In this document: piece by piece, positions 1 through 8,799 of the stretch
How positions within the stretch are numbered: position 1 is the stretch's first letter
Layout of the letters: every line of letters starts with the position of its first letter
Origin: Solirubrobacter phytolaccae
Lineage (GTDB): Bacteria > Actinomycetota > Thermoleophilia > Solirubrobacterales > Solirubrobacteraceae
Direction: 5' to 3'
Length of the DNA: 64,000 nt
NCBI RefSeq assembly: GCF_027587195.1
Contig: NZ_JAPDDP010000010.1
Coordinates: 62,001 to 126,000 of the forward strand
Notes under the pieces: generated by a model
Told to the model about the DNA's origin: nothing
The model's database searches: none
Seen by the model: only the letters and a program-made list of their open reading frames with translations
Position numbers and translations under genes: made by a program

Positions 1-1213
1 CCCAGTTGGACTTGGGCACCGCGAGCCCGTCGGTGCGCAGCCCGTCCTTGATCGCGGGATCGAACGGCCCGCCGGTGATCGCGGCGTTGAAATCGCGCAC
101 CGTGCGCTCGAAGCGCTCACCGTCGATCCGCAGCGCGGCGGCCAACTCCCCCAGCGTCTCGGCCACGACGCGCGTGTTCCCGGGAGCGTCGTAGTCGATC
201 CCGCGCAGCAGCTTCGCCGAGCGCGCGTCGAAGACCTGGAACGCGACGCCGTCGGGCTGGCGCAGCACCTCCGCGCCGTACTTGGCGTAGGTGTAGTTGC
301 GGAAGTCCGCGCCCTCGTCGATGAAGCGCTCACCGTCGCGGTTCACGACGATCCCCACCGGATACGACTGGCGGGAGAAGCGGTTGGTGAGCTCCAGGTC
401 GCCGGTCGGCGGCGCGCCCGCGTCCCACTGGATCGCGTGGCAGCCGCTCCAGTGCCCGTACGGCGCGGCGCCCGCGGCCAGCGCCGCCTCCAGCACCTCG
501 CCGGTGTTGTGCGGCGTCCCGCGCACCTTGGCCACGTCCCAGTTCGGGCCGAGATAGCCCGCCCGTAGCCGCGGGTTGGACTCGAAGCCGCCCGCCGCGA
601 GCACGACCGACCGCGCGCTCAGCGTCGCCCGCGAGCCATCCGGCCGGCGAATGACCAAACTTAAAGGACCTGGGGCTTTATCTTCGGCCAGCGACTCGAC
701 CGCGGCCTCGTGGCGGACCTCGATGCCGAAGCGCGCGGCCGCGGCGGCCTGCTGGTCGACCAGCCCGCGCCCGCCGTCCACGACGCCGACCGCGAGGCCG
801 CCCCAGAACGTCCAGCGCCCGTCGGTCTCGTGGGCCTGGCGCTCGTACATGAGCCGGAAGCGCACGCCGCGGCCCGCGAGCCAGCGCAGCGCGTCACCCG
901 AATCACCGACGAGCACGCGCGCCATGTCGGGGTCGCCGCGGCCGAGCGTGACGCGCTCCAGGTCGGCGGCGAAGTCCGTGTACGGCGGCAGGTCCGTGAC
1001 GGCGTGGCGTTCGTCCTGCTCGACGAGATCCAGCACGTCCTCGAGGCCGCCGTGCGCCAGCCGCGTCGCGCCCGCCGTGAACGCCGAGTTCCCGCCCGAC
1101 CACTCGCGCGCTGCCTTCTCCAGCACGAGCACCGACGCGCCGCGCTCACGCGCCGCCAGCGCCGCCGACATCCCGGCGTTGCCCGCCCCGACCACGATCA
1201 CGTCCGCGTCCAT
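1..1213 (-). CDS. FAD-dependent dehydrogenase, tricarballylate dehydrogenase (TcuA)-like, partial
   Basis: About 404 codons are visible; the gene runs off the left edge and lacks its C-terminus. The ATG at 1213 is followed by MDADVIVVGAGNAGMSAAL, a Rossmann FAD-binding GxGxxG motif at the extreme N-terminus, then GGNSAFTAGATR, typical of the fumarate reductase/succinate dehydrogenase flavoprotein family. The later stretch VVLAAGGFESN followed by YLGPNWDVAKVRGTPHNTGE matches what is known of tricarballylate dehydrogenase TcuA, which oxidises tricarballylate to cis-aconitate with FAD. Substrate assignment is by family resemblance only; other FAD dehydrogenases of this superfamily are possible. 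It diverges from the MFS gene at 1265 with a 51-bp gap. An AT-rich patch at about 650-685 lies inside the open frame without disrupting it. Confidence 0.8.
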   Translation of the reverse strand, partial: MDADVIVVGAGNAGMSAALAARERGASVLVLEKAAREWSGGNSAFTAGATRLAHGGLEDVLDLVEQDERHAVTDLPPYTDFAADLERVTLGRGDPDMARVLVGDSGDALRWLAGRGVRFRLMYERQAHETDGRWTFWGGLAVGVVDGGRGLVDQQAAAAARFGIEVRHEAAVESLAEDKAPGPLSLVIRRPDGSRATLSARSVVLAAGGFESNPRLRAGYLGPNWDVAKVRGTPHNTGEVLEAALAAGAAPYGHWSGCHAIQWDAGAPPTGDLELTNRFSRQSYPVGIVVNRDGERFIDEGADFRNYTYAKYGAEVLRQPDGVAFQVFDARSAKLLRGIDYDAPGNTRVVAETLGELAAALRIDGERFERTVRDFNAAITGGPFDPAIKDGLRTDGLAVPKSNW

Positions 1214-1264
1214 CCCGACTGCCTTTACCCGGACATAACCGAGCCATAGCCGGCCGCTCCGAAT

Positions 1265-2404
1265 ATGGCCGCCATGCACCGCGCCCGTCCCTTCTTCGCC
1301 GCTCACCTCCAGAGCTCCCTGGGCACGGGCGCCGGCTACGTCGCGATCCTGCTGCTCGCCTACGAGGTGCTGGGCAGCGCGTGGGGCGCGACCGCGGTGC
1401 TGCTGGCCGACCTCGCCCCCGCGATGTTCCTCGGCCCGCTCCTGGGCGGCTTGATCGACCGCACGAGCCGGCTGGGCTGCGCGATCGCCGCCGACGTGCT
1501 CGGCGCGCTCGCCTTCGCCGGCCTCGCCTTCCTCCCGCACAGCACGGCTTCGCTCGTCGCGCTGGCGCTGCTGGCCGGCCTGAGCACCGCCCTCCTGCGC
1601 CCCGCGTCCTGCGCGCTGCTGCCCGCGCTCGTCACGCCCGACCAGCTGATGCGCGCGAACGGCGTCTTCGGGGCGATGCGGGAGATCGGGCAGCTGGCCG
1701 GACCGGCGCTCGCCGCCGGCGTCCTGCTCGTCGCCGAGCCGTCGGCGCTGCTGGCCCTCAACGCGCTCACCTTCGCCGTCTCGGCGCTGCTGCTCACCCG
1801 GCTGCGGCCGACGGCGACGACGAGCGCGGACGACCAGCCCGAGCGCGGCACCGCCGCCCTGCTGCGCGACCGCACCACCCGCACCCTCTTCGCCAGCTCC
1901 GGCGCCGTGATGCTCGTGGCGGGTACGACGAACGTGGCCGAGCTCGTCCTCGCCCGGGACGAGCTCGGCGCCGGCGGCAGCGGCTTCGCCCTGCTGGTCA
2001 CCGCTTTCGGCTGCGGCATGCTCGCCGGCACCCTCACCCGCCCGCGCTATCTGCTCTCGATCGCGCTGCTCGCGGCCGGGCTGCTCGGCACGGCCGCCGC
2101 GCCGAACCTGCCACTCGCGATGCTCGCCTTCGCGGTCGCCGGCATCGGCAACGGCCTGTTCATCGTCACGGTCCGGCACCTCGTGCAGACGACCGTCCCC
2201 GAGCGCTCGCACGGCCGCGCGTTCGGCCTGCTCGACGCGCTCGACTCGTGGGCCTTCGGAGCAGCGATCCTCGCCGGCGGCGCGCTCGCCGCGAGCGTCG
2301 GCGGCCGCATGACCTTCGCGATCGCCGGCACGGGCGCCACGCTCGTGCTCATCGCCTCCCTCCGTCCGAAGGAGGTGAAGGCATGGGCCGCAAGTGGTAA
2401 TTAG
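1265..2404 (+). CDS. MFS transporter (EntS/MFS_3-like)
   Basis: A 379-residue integral membrane protein with about twelve hydrophobic segments. The loop after helix 2, LLGGLIDRTSR, fits the MFS motif A position (G-x-x-x-D-R), and MRANGVFGAMREIGQLAGPALA resembles the central region of the EntS/TetV-like MFS_3 exporters. It is likely a drug or metabolite exporter in the cytoplasmic membrane. The divergent FAD dehydrogenase gives only a weak hint about substrate. The start is the ATG at 1265; a second ATG lies three codons later and no strong ribosome binding site precedes either. A GC-rich hairpin directly follows the stop codon. Confidence 0.8.
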   Translation: MAAMHRARPFFAAHLQSSLGTGAGYVAILLLAYEVLGSAWGATAVLLADLAPAMFLGPLLGGLIDRTSRLGCAIAADVLGALAFAGLAFLPHSTASLVALALLAGLSTALLRPASCALLPALVTPDQLMRANGVFGAMREIGQLAGPALAAGVLLVAEPSALLALNALTFAVSALLLTRLRPTATTSADDQPERGTAALLRDRTTRTLFASSGAVMLVAGTTNVAELVLARDELGAGGSGFALLVTAFGCGMLAGTLTRPRYLLSIALLAAGLLGTAAAPNLPLAMLAFAVAGIGNGLFIVTVRHLVQTTVPERSHGRAFGLLDALDSWAFGAAILAGGALAASVGGRMTFAIAGTGATLVLIASLRPKEVKAWAASGN

Positions 2405-2423
2405 CGCGAACCTCGCGGTTCGC
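2369..2423 (+). promoter_or_regulatory. Perfect Shine-Dalgarno with 5-codon mini-ORF and hairpin
   Basis: Inside the last codons of the MFS gene, AAGGAGGTGA (2369-2378) is followed after a suitable gap by ATG at 2383, opening a five-codon frame, M-G-R-K-W then TAA (2398-2400). Immediately after comes a 7-bp perfect stem, GCGAACC-TCGC-GGTTCGC (2406-2423). The hairpin could simply be the MFS terminator. The combination could also be a leader peptide for the EAL gene. This is inference from geometry only. Confidence 0.35.
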
Positions 2424-2477
2424 CCCCAAACCTCCCGCGCGCTGCGGATCCGGTCCGCTCGACCGATTCACCGGACA

Positions 2478-4196
2478 ATGGTTCCGCACCGCCAGCTCGC
2501 CCGTGCCGCGATGATCGCGTCGGGCACCATCATCGCCGCCTACTGGGCGGCGTTGGTGTTTGGCGTGGAGAGCCCGCTGGTGACGCACTGGACGTACCTC
2601 GTCCTGCTGACCGTGCCGAGCCTCGCGGTCGTCGCCCGCGCGGTGCTCGTCGCGGACGACCGCCTGGCCTGGGGCGCGCTCGGCATCGGGCTCGTGGCCT
2701 GGAGCTTCGGCTCGATCTGGCAGGTGATCGGGAACCTGCACGGCGTCACGCTGACCTTCCCGAACGTCGCCGACGGCTTCTGGCTGGCGTCCTATCCGTT
2801 CGTCTTCGTCGCGTGCGGGCTGTTCGCGCGGCCGTGGCTGCGGCGCACGCCGAAGGCCGTGGCACTCGAGACGCTGGCGGTCGCGCTCGGCGCCACCGCG
2901 CTCGCCAGCGCCGCCGTCGTGCCGTGGGTGAACGAGAACGCGGGCGCGATGAGCGAGCTCGCGCGCGTCGTGAACCTCTATTACCCGCTCGCCGACTGCG
3001 GTCTGCTCGCCGTGGCGATCATCGGCGCCATCGTTGCCGGGCGCCGCGGAGCGCACACGTGGATGCTGCTCGCCGCCGGCGCGCTGGCCCTCGTGATCGG
3101 CGACGGCCTGTGGACGCTCGCCGCGGCCAACGGCACGTGGCAGCCCGTGATGGGCTCGAACGCGATCTTCCCGCTGTGGCCGGCGCTGGCGGCCGTCGCC
3201 GCGTGGCGGCCGAGGTCGGTCGCGCGCCCGAGCTTCTTCGGCGGCGGGGCCGGCACGCACGCCGCCGCGCTTATCGCCGCCTGCACCTCGATCGGCCTGC
3301 TGATCGCGAACGAGTGGCTTTCGATCCCGGCCGCGTCCGTGATCCTCGCCGCCCTCGGGGTGCTCGCGACCGCGCAGGGCACGGGCCGCGCGCTGGCCTT
3401 CAGCCTGCGCAACTCACTCGAGGTCGCCCGCGAGCGCGATCTCGTCGACGACGTCCGCGACGCGATGGACAACGGCGAGCTCGACCTGTACTTCCAGCCC
3501 TTGGTCAACGTCGCCGACGGCCAGGTCGTCGGCGCCGAGGCGCTGCTGCGCTGGCGCCGGCCGGACGGCGTCTTCGTCCCGCCCGACGCGTTCCTGCCCG
3601 CCGTCGAGCGCAGCGACCTGATGGGCCCCCTGACCGACTGGGTGATCGACCGCGCGCTGGCCGCGGCCTCGGGCTGGCACCGCTCGGGCCGGCGGATCGG
3701 GCTCAGCGTCAACCTCGCCACGGGCAACCTCACCGAGGCCGACCTGCCCGGACGCGTCCTCACCGCGCTGCGCCGCAACGAGTTCCCCGCCCACCGCCTC
3801 ACGCTCGAGATCACCGAGACCGCCGCCGTCGAGGACAACGCGATGACCGGCCACGTGCTGCGCGCCCTGCGCGAGCTGGGCGTGGAGCTGTCCGTCGACG
3901 ACTTCGGCACGGGGCACTCGTCGCTCATGCGCCTCGCCGACTTCCCCATCTCCGAGCTCAAGGTCGACCGCACGTTCGTGGCCGGCATGCACGACGCCGA
4001 GCGACCGATCGTCGCCACCTCGATCCAGCTCGGGCAGACGCTCGGGCTGCGCGTGGTGGCCGAGGGCGTCGAGGATCAGCGCACGCTCGACGCGCTGGAG
4101 GCGCTCGGCTGCGACCTCGCCCAGGGCTACTTCATCTCGCGCCCGCTGTCGGCGGTGGAGTTCGCCGGCTGGCTCAATCACCCCGCACTGGTCTAA
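2478..4196 (+). CDS. Membrane-anchored EAL-domain c-di-GMP phosphodiesterase
   Basis: The N-terminal 300 or so residues hold roughly eight to ten hydrophobic segments forming an integral membrane sensor region. The C-terminal quarter-kilobase of residues is an EAL domain with no GGDEF domain before it. Residues needed for hydrolysis of cyclic di-GMP to pGpG are visible: GAEALLRW (the EAL signature), SVNLATGNL, LEITET, VDDFGTG, LKVDRTFV, EGVEDQ and QGYFISRP, so the enzyme is expected to be active. An upstream in-frame GTG at 2394 would overlap the MFS gene; I prefer the ATG at 2478 because the predicted first helix follows it, but neither has a good ribosome binding site. It is followed after 39 bp by the liv-type operon. 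Confidence 0.85.
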   Translation: MVPHRQLARAAMIASGTIIAAYWAALVFGVESPLVTHWTYLVLLTVPSLAVVARAVLVADDRLAWGALGIGLVAWSFGSIWQVIGNLHGVTLTFPNVADGFWLASYPFVFVACGLFARPWLRRTPKAVALETLAVALGATALASAAVVPWVNENAGAMSELARVVNLYYPLADCGLLAVAIIGAIVAGRRGAHTWMLLAAGALALVIGDGLWTLAAANGTWQPVMGSNAIFPLWPALAAVAAWRPRSVARPSFFGGGAGTHAAALIAACTSIGLLIANEWLSIPAASVILAALGVLATAQGTGRALAFSLRNSLEVARERDLVDDVRDAMDNGELDLYFQPLVNVADGQVVGAEALLRWRRPDGVFVPPDAFLPAVERSDLMGPLTDWVIDRALAAASGWHRSGRRIGLSVNLATGNLTEADLPGRVLTALRRNEFPAHRLTLEITETAAVEDNAMTGHVLRALRELGVELSVDDFGTGHSSLMRLADFPISELKVDRTFVAGMHDAERPIVATSIQLGQTLGLRVVAEGVEDQRTLDALEALGCDLAQGYFISRPLSAVEFAGWLNHPALV

Positions 4197-4235
4197 TCTC
4201 GCTCTCACAGGAGTACTGATCCTCGCGGAGGAGAG

Positions 4236-5695
<1,460 letters not shown>

Positions 5696-5696
5696 C

Positions 5697-6578
5697 GTGG
5701 AGCGCTTCGTCGAGACCCTGATCGACGGCATCGCCACGGGCTCGATCTATGGCGCGCTCGCCCTCGCGCTCGTACTGATCTACCGCTCGACCGGGATCGT
5801 CAACTTCGCCCAGGGTGAGCTCGCGATGTTCTCGACCTTCATCGCCTGGGGGCTCGTCGAGGCCGGGATCCCACTCGGCCTGGCGATCCTGCTCACGCTC
5901 GCGGTCTCGCTCGTGGGCGGGATGGTGATCGAGCGCGTGCTGATCCGGCCCGTCGAGGGCGGCCAGGAGCTGACGCTGGTGACGGTCACGCTCGGCCTGT
6001 TCATCCTCGTCAACGGGCTCGCGCGCTGGATCTGGGGCTCGACCAACCGCGGCTTCCCGAGCCTGTTCCCGGACGGCAGCGCCAACCTGGTCGGGATCGG
6101 CGTGGCCTGGGAGTCGCTCGGGCTCGTCGCGGTGCTGCTCGGCGTCGTCGGCGTGCTGTGGCTCGTGTTCCAGCACACGACGCTCGGCCTGGCGATGCGC
6201 GCCGCGGCCGTCGATCCGGCCGCGAGCCGGCTCGTCGGGATCCCGGTCGGCCGGATGCTGATGCTCGGCTGGGGCTTCGCCGCGGTGTGCGGCGCGCTGG
6301 CCGGCGTGCTCGTCGCGCCGCGCCTGTTCCTGGACCCGAACCTGATGGGCCCGGTGATCATCTACTCGTTCGCGGCGGCCACGCTCGGCGGGTTCGACTC
6401 GCCGTTCGGCGCCGTGCTGGGCGGCTGGATCATCGGCGTCGCCGAAGCGCTGGCCGGCGGCTACGTGGACTTCATCGGCCAGGACCTGAAGATCCTCGTC
6501 CCGCTGGGCGTGATCCTCGCCGTGCTGCTGATCCGGCCCCAGGGCCTGTTCGGCTCGCCGGAGGTGGCGCGGGCATGA
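5697..6578 (+). CDS. livH: Branched-chain amino-acid-type ABC permease (LivH-like)
   Basis: A 293-residue membrane protein of the LivH family. The N-terminus ETLIDGIATGSIYGALALAL and the following YRSTGIVNFAQGELAMFS are hallmark LivH sequences, and a cytoplasmic EAA-type loop occurs around GLAMRAAAVDPAASRLVGI. The start is GTG at 5697, one base after the livF stop. Its stop codon overlaps the ATG of livM (ATGA at 6575-6578). Confidence 0.93.
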   Translation: MERFVETLIDGIATGSIYGALALALVLIYRSTGIVNFAQGELAMFSTFIAWGLVEAGIPLGLAILLTLAVSLVGGMVIERVLIRPVEGGQELTLVTVTLGLFILVNGLARWIWGSTNRGFPSLFPDGSANLVGIGVAWESLGLVAVLLGVVGVLWLVFQHTTLGLAMRAAAVDPAASRLVGIPVGRMLMLGWGFAAVCGALAGVLVAPRLFLDPNLMGPVIIYSFAAATLGGFDSPFGAVLGGWIIGVAEALAGGYVDFIGQDLKILVPLGVILAVLLIRPQGLFGSPEVARA

Positions 6579-7588
6579 GCCGCACGCGGATCGCCTGGAT
6601 CGTCCTCCTCGTCCTCGCGATCCTCCTCCCCTTCTTCTTCAGCAGCTACCGCGTCACGCAGTTCACGCTCGTGCTGGCCTACGCCGTCGCCGCCCTCGGC
6701 CTGAACCTGCTGCTCGGCTACAGCGGCCAGATCTCGCTCGGGCACGGCGCGTTCTTCGCGCTCGGCGCCTACGTCACCGCGATCCTGGTCGCCAAGTCCG
6801 GCTGGCCGCACCTGGCGACGATCCCCGTCGCGGCCGCGATCTGCGCCGCCGCCGGGTTCGCCGTCGGCATCCCCGCGCTGCGCCTGCACGGGCTCTACCT
6901 CGCGCTCGTCACGCTCGGGCTCGCGGTCGCCACGCCGCAGCTGATCAAGCGCTTCGACGGGCTGACCGGCGGCACGCAGGGTCTCGCCGCGCCCTCGCCC
7001 AGTGTGCCTGGCTTCCTCGACTTCCTCGCCGACGACCAGTGGCTGTACCTGCTGAACCTCGCGATCCTCGTGCCGATGTTCGTGCTCGCCGCCGGGCTCG
7101 TCCGCGGCCGCGTCGGCCGCGCGCTCGTGACCGTGCGCGACAACCCGATCGCCGCCAAGACGTTCGGCGTGGACCTCGCCGCCTACAAGACGCGCGCGTT
7201 CGCCGTCAGCGCCGCCTACGCCGGCGTGGCGGGCTCGATGTTCACGATCACGGTCGGCTTCGTCGCGCCCGAGTCCTTCGGCTTCGCCCTCAGCTTCTCG
7301 TTCCTCGCGGCCGTCGTCGTCGGCGGCCTCGCCACCGTCGCCGGAGCGATCTTCGGCGCCCTGTTCATCGAATTCGTCCCCGTCTACGCCGCCGACGTCA
7401 ACGAGGCGCTGGCCGCGGTCATCTACGGCGGGGTTCTGATCCTCTTCATGTACGTGCTGCCGACAGGTGTGGTCGGGCTGGCGCGCCGCGTCCGCCTGAG
7501 ACCGAAACAGGAGGGAGAGCGTGATGCGGTGGTTGTCGATCGTGGCGTTGCTGGCGGCGGTGCTGGCGAGCGGGTGCGGGCGCAGTGA
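6575..7588 (+). CDS. livM: Branched-chain amino-acid-type ABC permease (LivM-like)
   Basis: A 337-residue membrane protein. LGLNLLLGYSGQISLGHGA is the diagnostic LivM segment, and AIRDNPIAAKTFGV-like sequence (here VRDNPIAAKTFGVDL) forms the ATPase-coupling loop. The start ATG at 6575 overlaps the livH stop. The reading frame continues to 7588 with a hydrophilic, low-conservation tail after about residue 310, so it overlaps the first 65 or so bases of livK in another frame. That overlap is longer than elsewhere in the operon and could mean the ancestral stop was lost. Confidence 0.92.
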   Translation: MSRTRIAWIVLLVLAILLPFFFSSYRVTQFTLVLAYAVAALGLNLLLGYSGQISLGHGAFFALGAYVTAILVAKSGWPHLATIPVAAAICAAAGFAVGIPALRLHGLYLALVTLGLAVATPQLIKRFDGLTGGTQGLAAPSPSVPGFLDFLADDQWLYLLNLAILVPMFVLAAGLVRGRVGRALVTVRDNPIAAKTFGVDLAAYKTRAFAVSAAYAGVAGSMFTITVGFVAPESFGFALSFSFLAAVVVGGLATVAGAIFGALFIEFVPVYAADVNEALAAVIYGGVLILFMYVLPTGVVGLARRVRLRPKQEGERDAVVVDRGVAGGGAGERVRAQ

Positions 7589-8771
7589 TTCCGACGGCGG
7601 TGTCGGCGCGAACGCGGGCGGCGGTGAGGCGAAGGCTGCGCCCGGCATCACGGACCGCTCGATCAAGCTCGGCGGCTCGTACCCGTTCAGCGGGCCGGCG
7701 TCCGCGTACGCGAGCATCGCGCTCGGGGCGCAGGCGCGCTTCAAGGCCGAGAACGCCAAGGGCGGCGTCGACGGGCGCAAGATCGAGTTCGTCACGCTCG
7801 ACGACGCCTACGAGCCGCAGCGCGCGATCACCAACGTGCGCCGACTGGTCGAGCAGGACCAGGTGTTCGCCCTCTTCAACACGCTCGGCACGCCGAACAA
7901 CCTCGCGATCTGGGACTACGCGAACCAGAAGCAGGTCCCGCACGTGTACGTCGCCACCGGTGCCTCCGCCTGGGGCGCGGACATCGCCGCGCACCCGTAC
8001 ACGACGGGCTGGCAGCCCGACTACGTGTCCGAGGCGACGGCCTACGCCGAGTACCTGAAGGCGGAGAAGCCGGGCGCGAAGGTCGCGGCGCTGTTCCAGA
8101 ACGACGGCTTCGGCTCGGACCTGCTCACCGGCTTCAAGAAGGCGCTCGAAGGCTCGGACATCGAGGTGATCGCCGAGGAGAGCTACGAGGTGACCGACCC
8201 GACGATCACGTCGCAGATGCGCAAGCTCGCGGCTTCGAAGGCGGACACGTTCCTGAACATCACGACGCCCAAGTTCTCCGCGCAGGCGATCGCGGCGATC
8301 GCCAAGAGCGACTGGAAGCCGCTGCACATCCTCAACAGCGTCGGCGCGTCCAAGAAGCTCGTCCTCGCTCCGGTCGGGCTCGAGAACGCCGAGGGGATCG
8401 TGTCGATGACCTACGTCAAAGACCCTGAGGATCCGCAGTGGGACAGCGATCCGGCGATGCAGGAGTACAAGGCGGGGATTGCGGAGCACGAGCCCAAGGC
8501 CGACCCGCAGGACACGTTCACGACCTACGGCTGGACCGCGGCCTCGACGATGATCGAGGCGCTGAAGGCGATGAAGGAGCCCACGCGCGAGGCGCTGATG
8601 GAGTCCGTGCGCACCATGGACCTCGAGCTCCCGATGCTCCTGCCCGGGGTCAAGGTCGTCATGAACGGCGAGCAGGACACGTACCCGATCCAGGCCGTCC
8701 AGATCATGCGCTTCGAGGACGGCAACTGGAAGCTGCAGGGTGACGTGATCCAGGCGGGAGGCGTCGAGTAG
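7524..8771 (+). CDS. livK: ABC transporter substrate-binding lipoprotein (LivK/Peripla_BP_6)
   Basis: A secreted lipoprotein of 415 residues: the signal peptide ends in the lipobox LASGC (cysteine about residue 18). The mature region is a type I periplasmic-binding fold of the Peripla_BP_6 class, seen in IKLGGSYPFSGPAS near the N-terminus and the long EFVTLDDAYEPQRAITNVRRLV segment. It captures the ligand for LivHMGF. The ATG at 7524 is preceded by AGGAGGGAGAG and by an alternative GTG at 7521. A stem-loop spans the stop codon. Confidence 0.92.
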   Translation: MRWLSIVALLAAVLASGCGRSDSDGGVGANAGGGEAKAAPGITDRSIKLGGSYPFSGPASAYASIALGAQARFKAENAKGGVDGRKIEFVTLDDAYEPQRAITNVRRLVEQDQVFALFNTLGTPNNLAIWDYANQKQVPHVYVATGASAWGADIAAHPYTTGWQPDYVSEATAYAEYLKAEKPGAKVAALFQNDGFGSDLLTGFKKALEGSDIEVIAEESYEVTDPTITSQMRKLAASKADTFLNITTPKFSAQAIAAIAKSDWKPLHILNSVGASKKLVLAPVGLENAEGIVSMTYVKDPEDPQWDSDPAMQEYKAGIAEHEPKADPQDTFTTYGWTAASTMIEALKAMKEPTREALMESVRTMDLELPMLLPGVKVVMNGEQDTYPIQAVQIMRFEDGNWKLQGDVIQAGGVE

Positions 8772-8784
8772 ACCGCCTCCCGCC
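8753..8784. terminator. Inverted repeat spanning the livK stop codon
   Basis: An 11-bp perfect inverted repeat, GGCGGGAGGCG (8753-8763) and CGCCTCCCGCC (8774-8784), flanks a 10-nt loop containing the livK TAG. It lies between convergent genes (livK plus, LVIVD protein minus) and could stop transcription from both sides. There is no T-run, so it is not a classical intrinsic terminator. Confidence 0.5.
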
Positions 8785-8799
8785 CGTCACATCAGGGTG

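Noticed and set aside
8753-8784. Inverted repeat at the livK end as a riboswitch or mobile element end
   Set aside because: It is a single stem across the stop codon between convergent genes; a terminator explains it.
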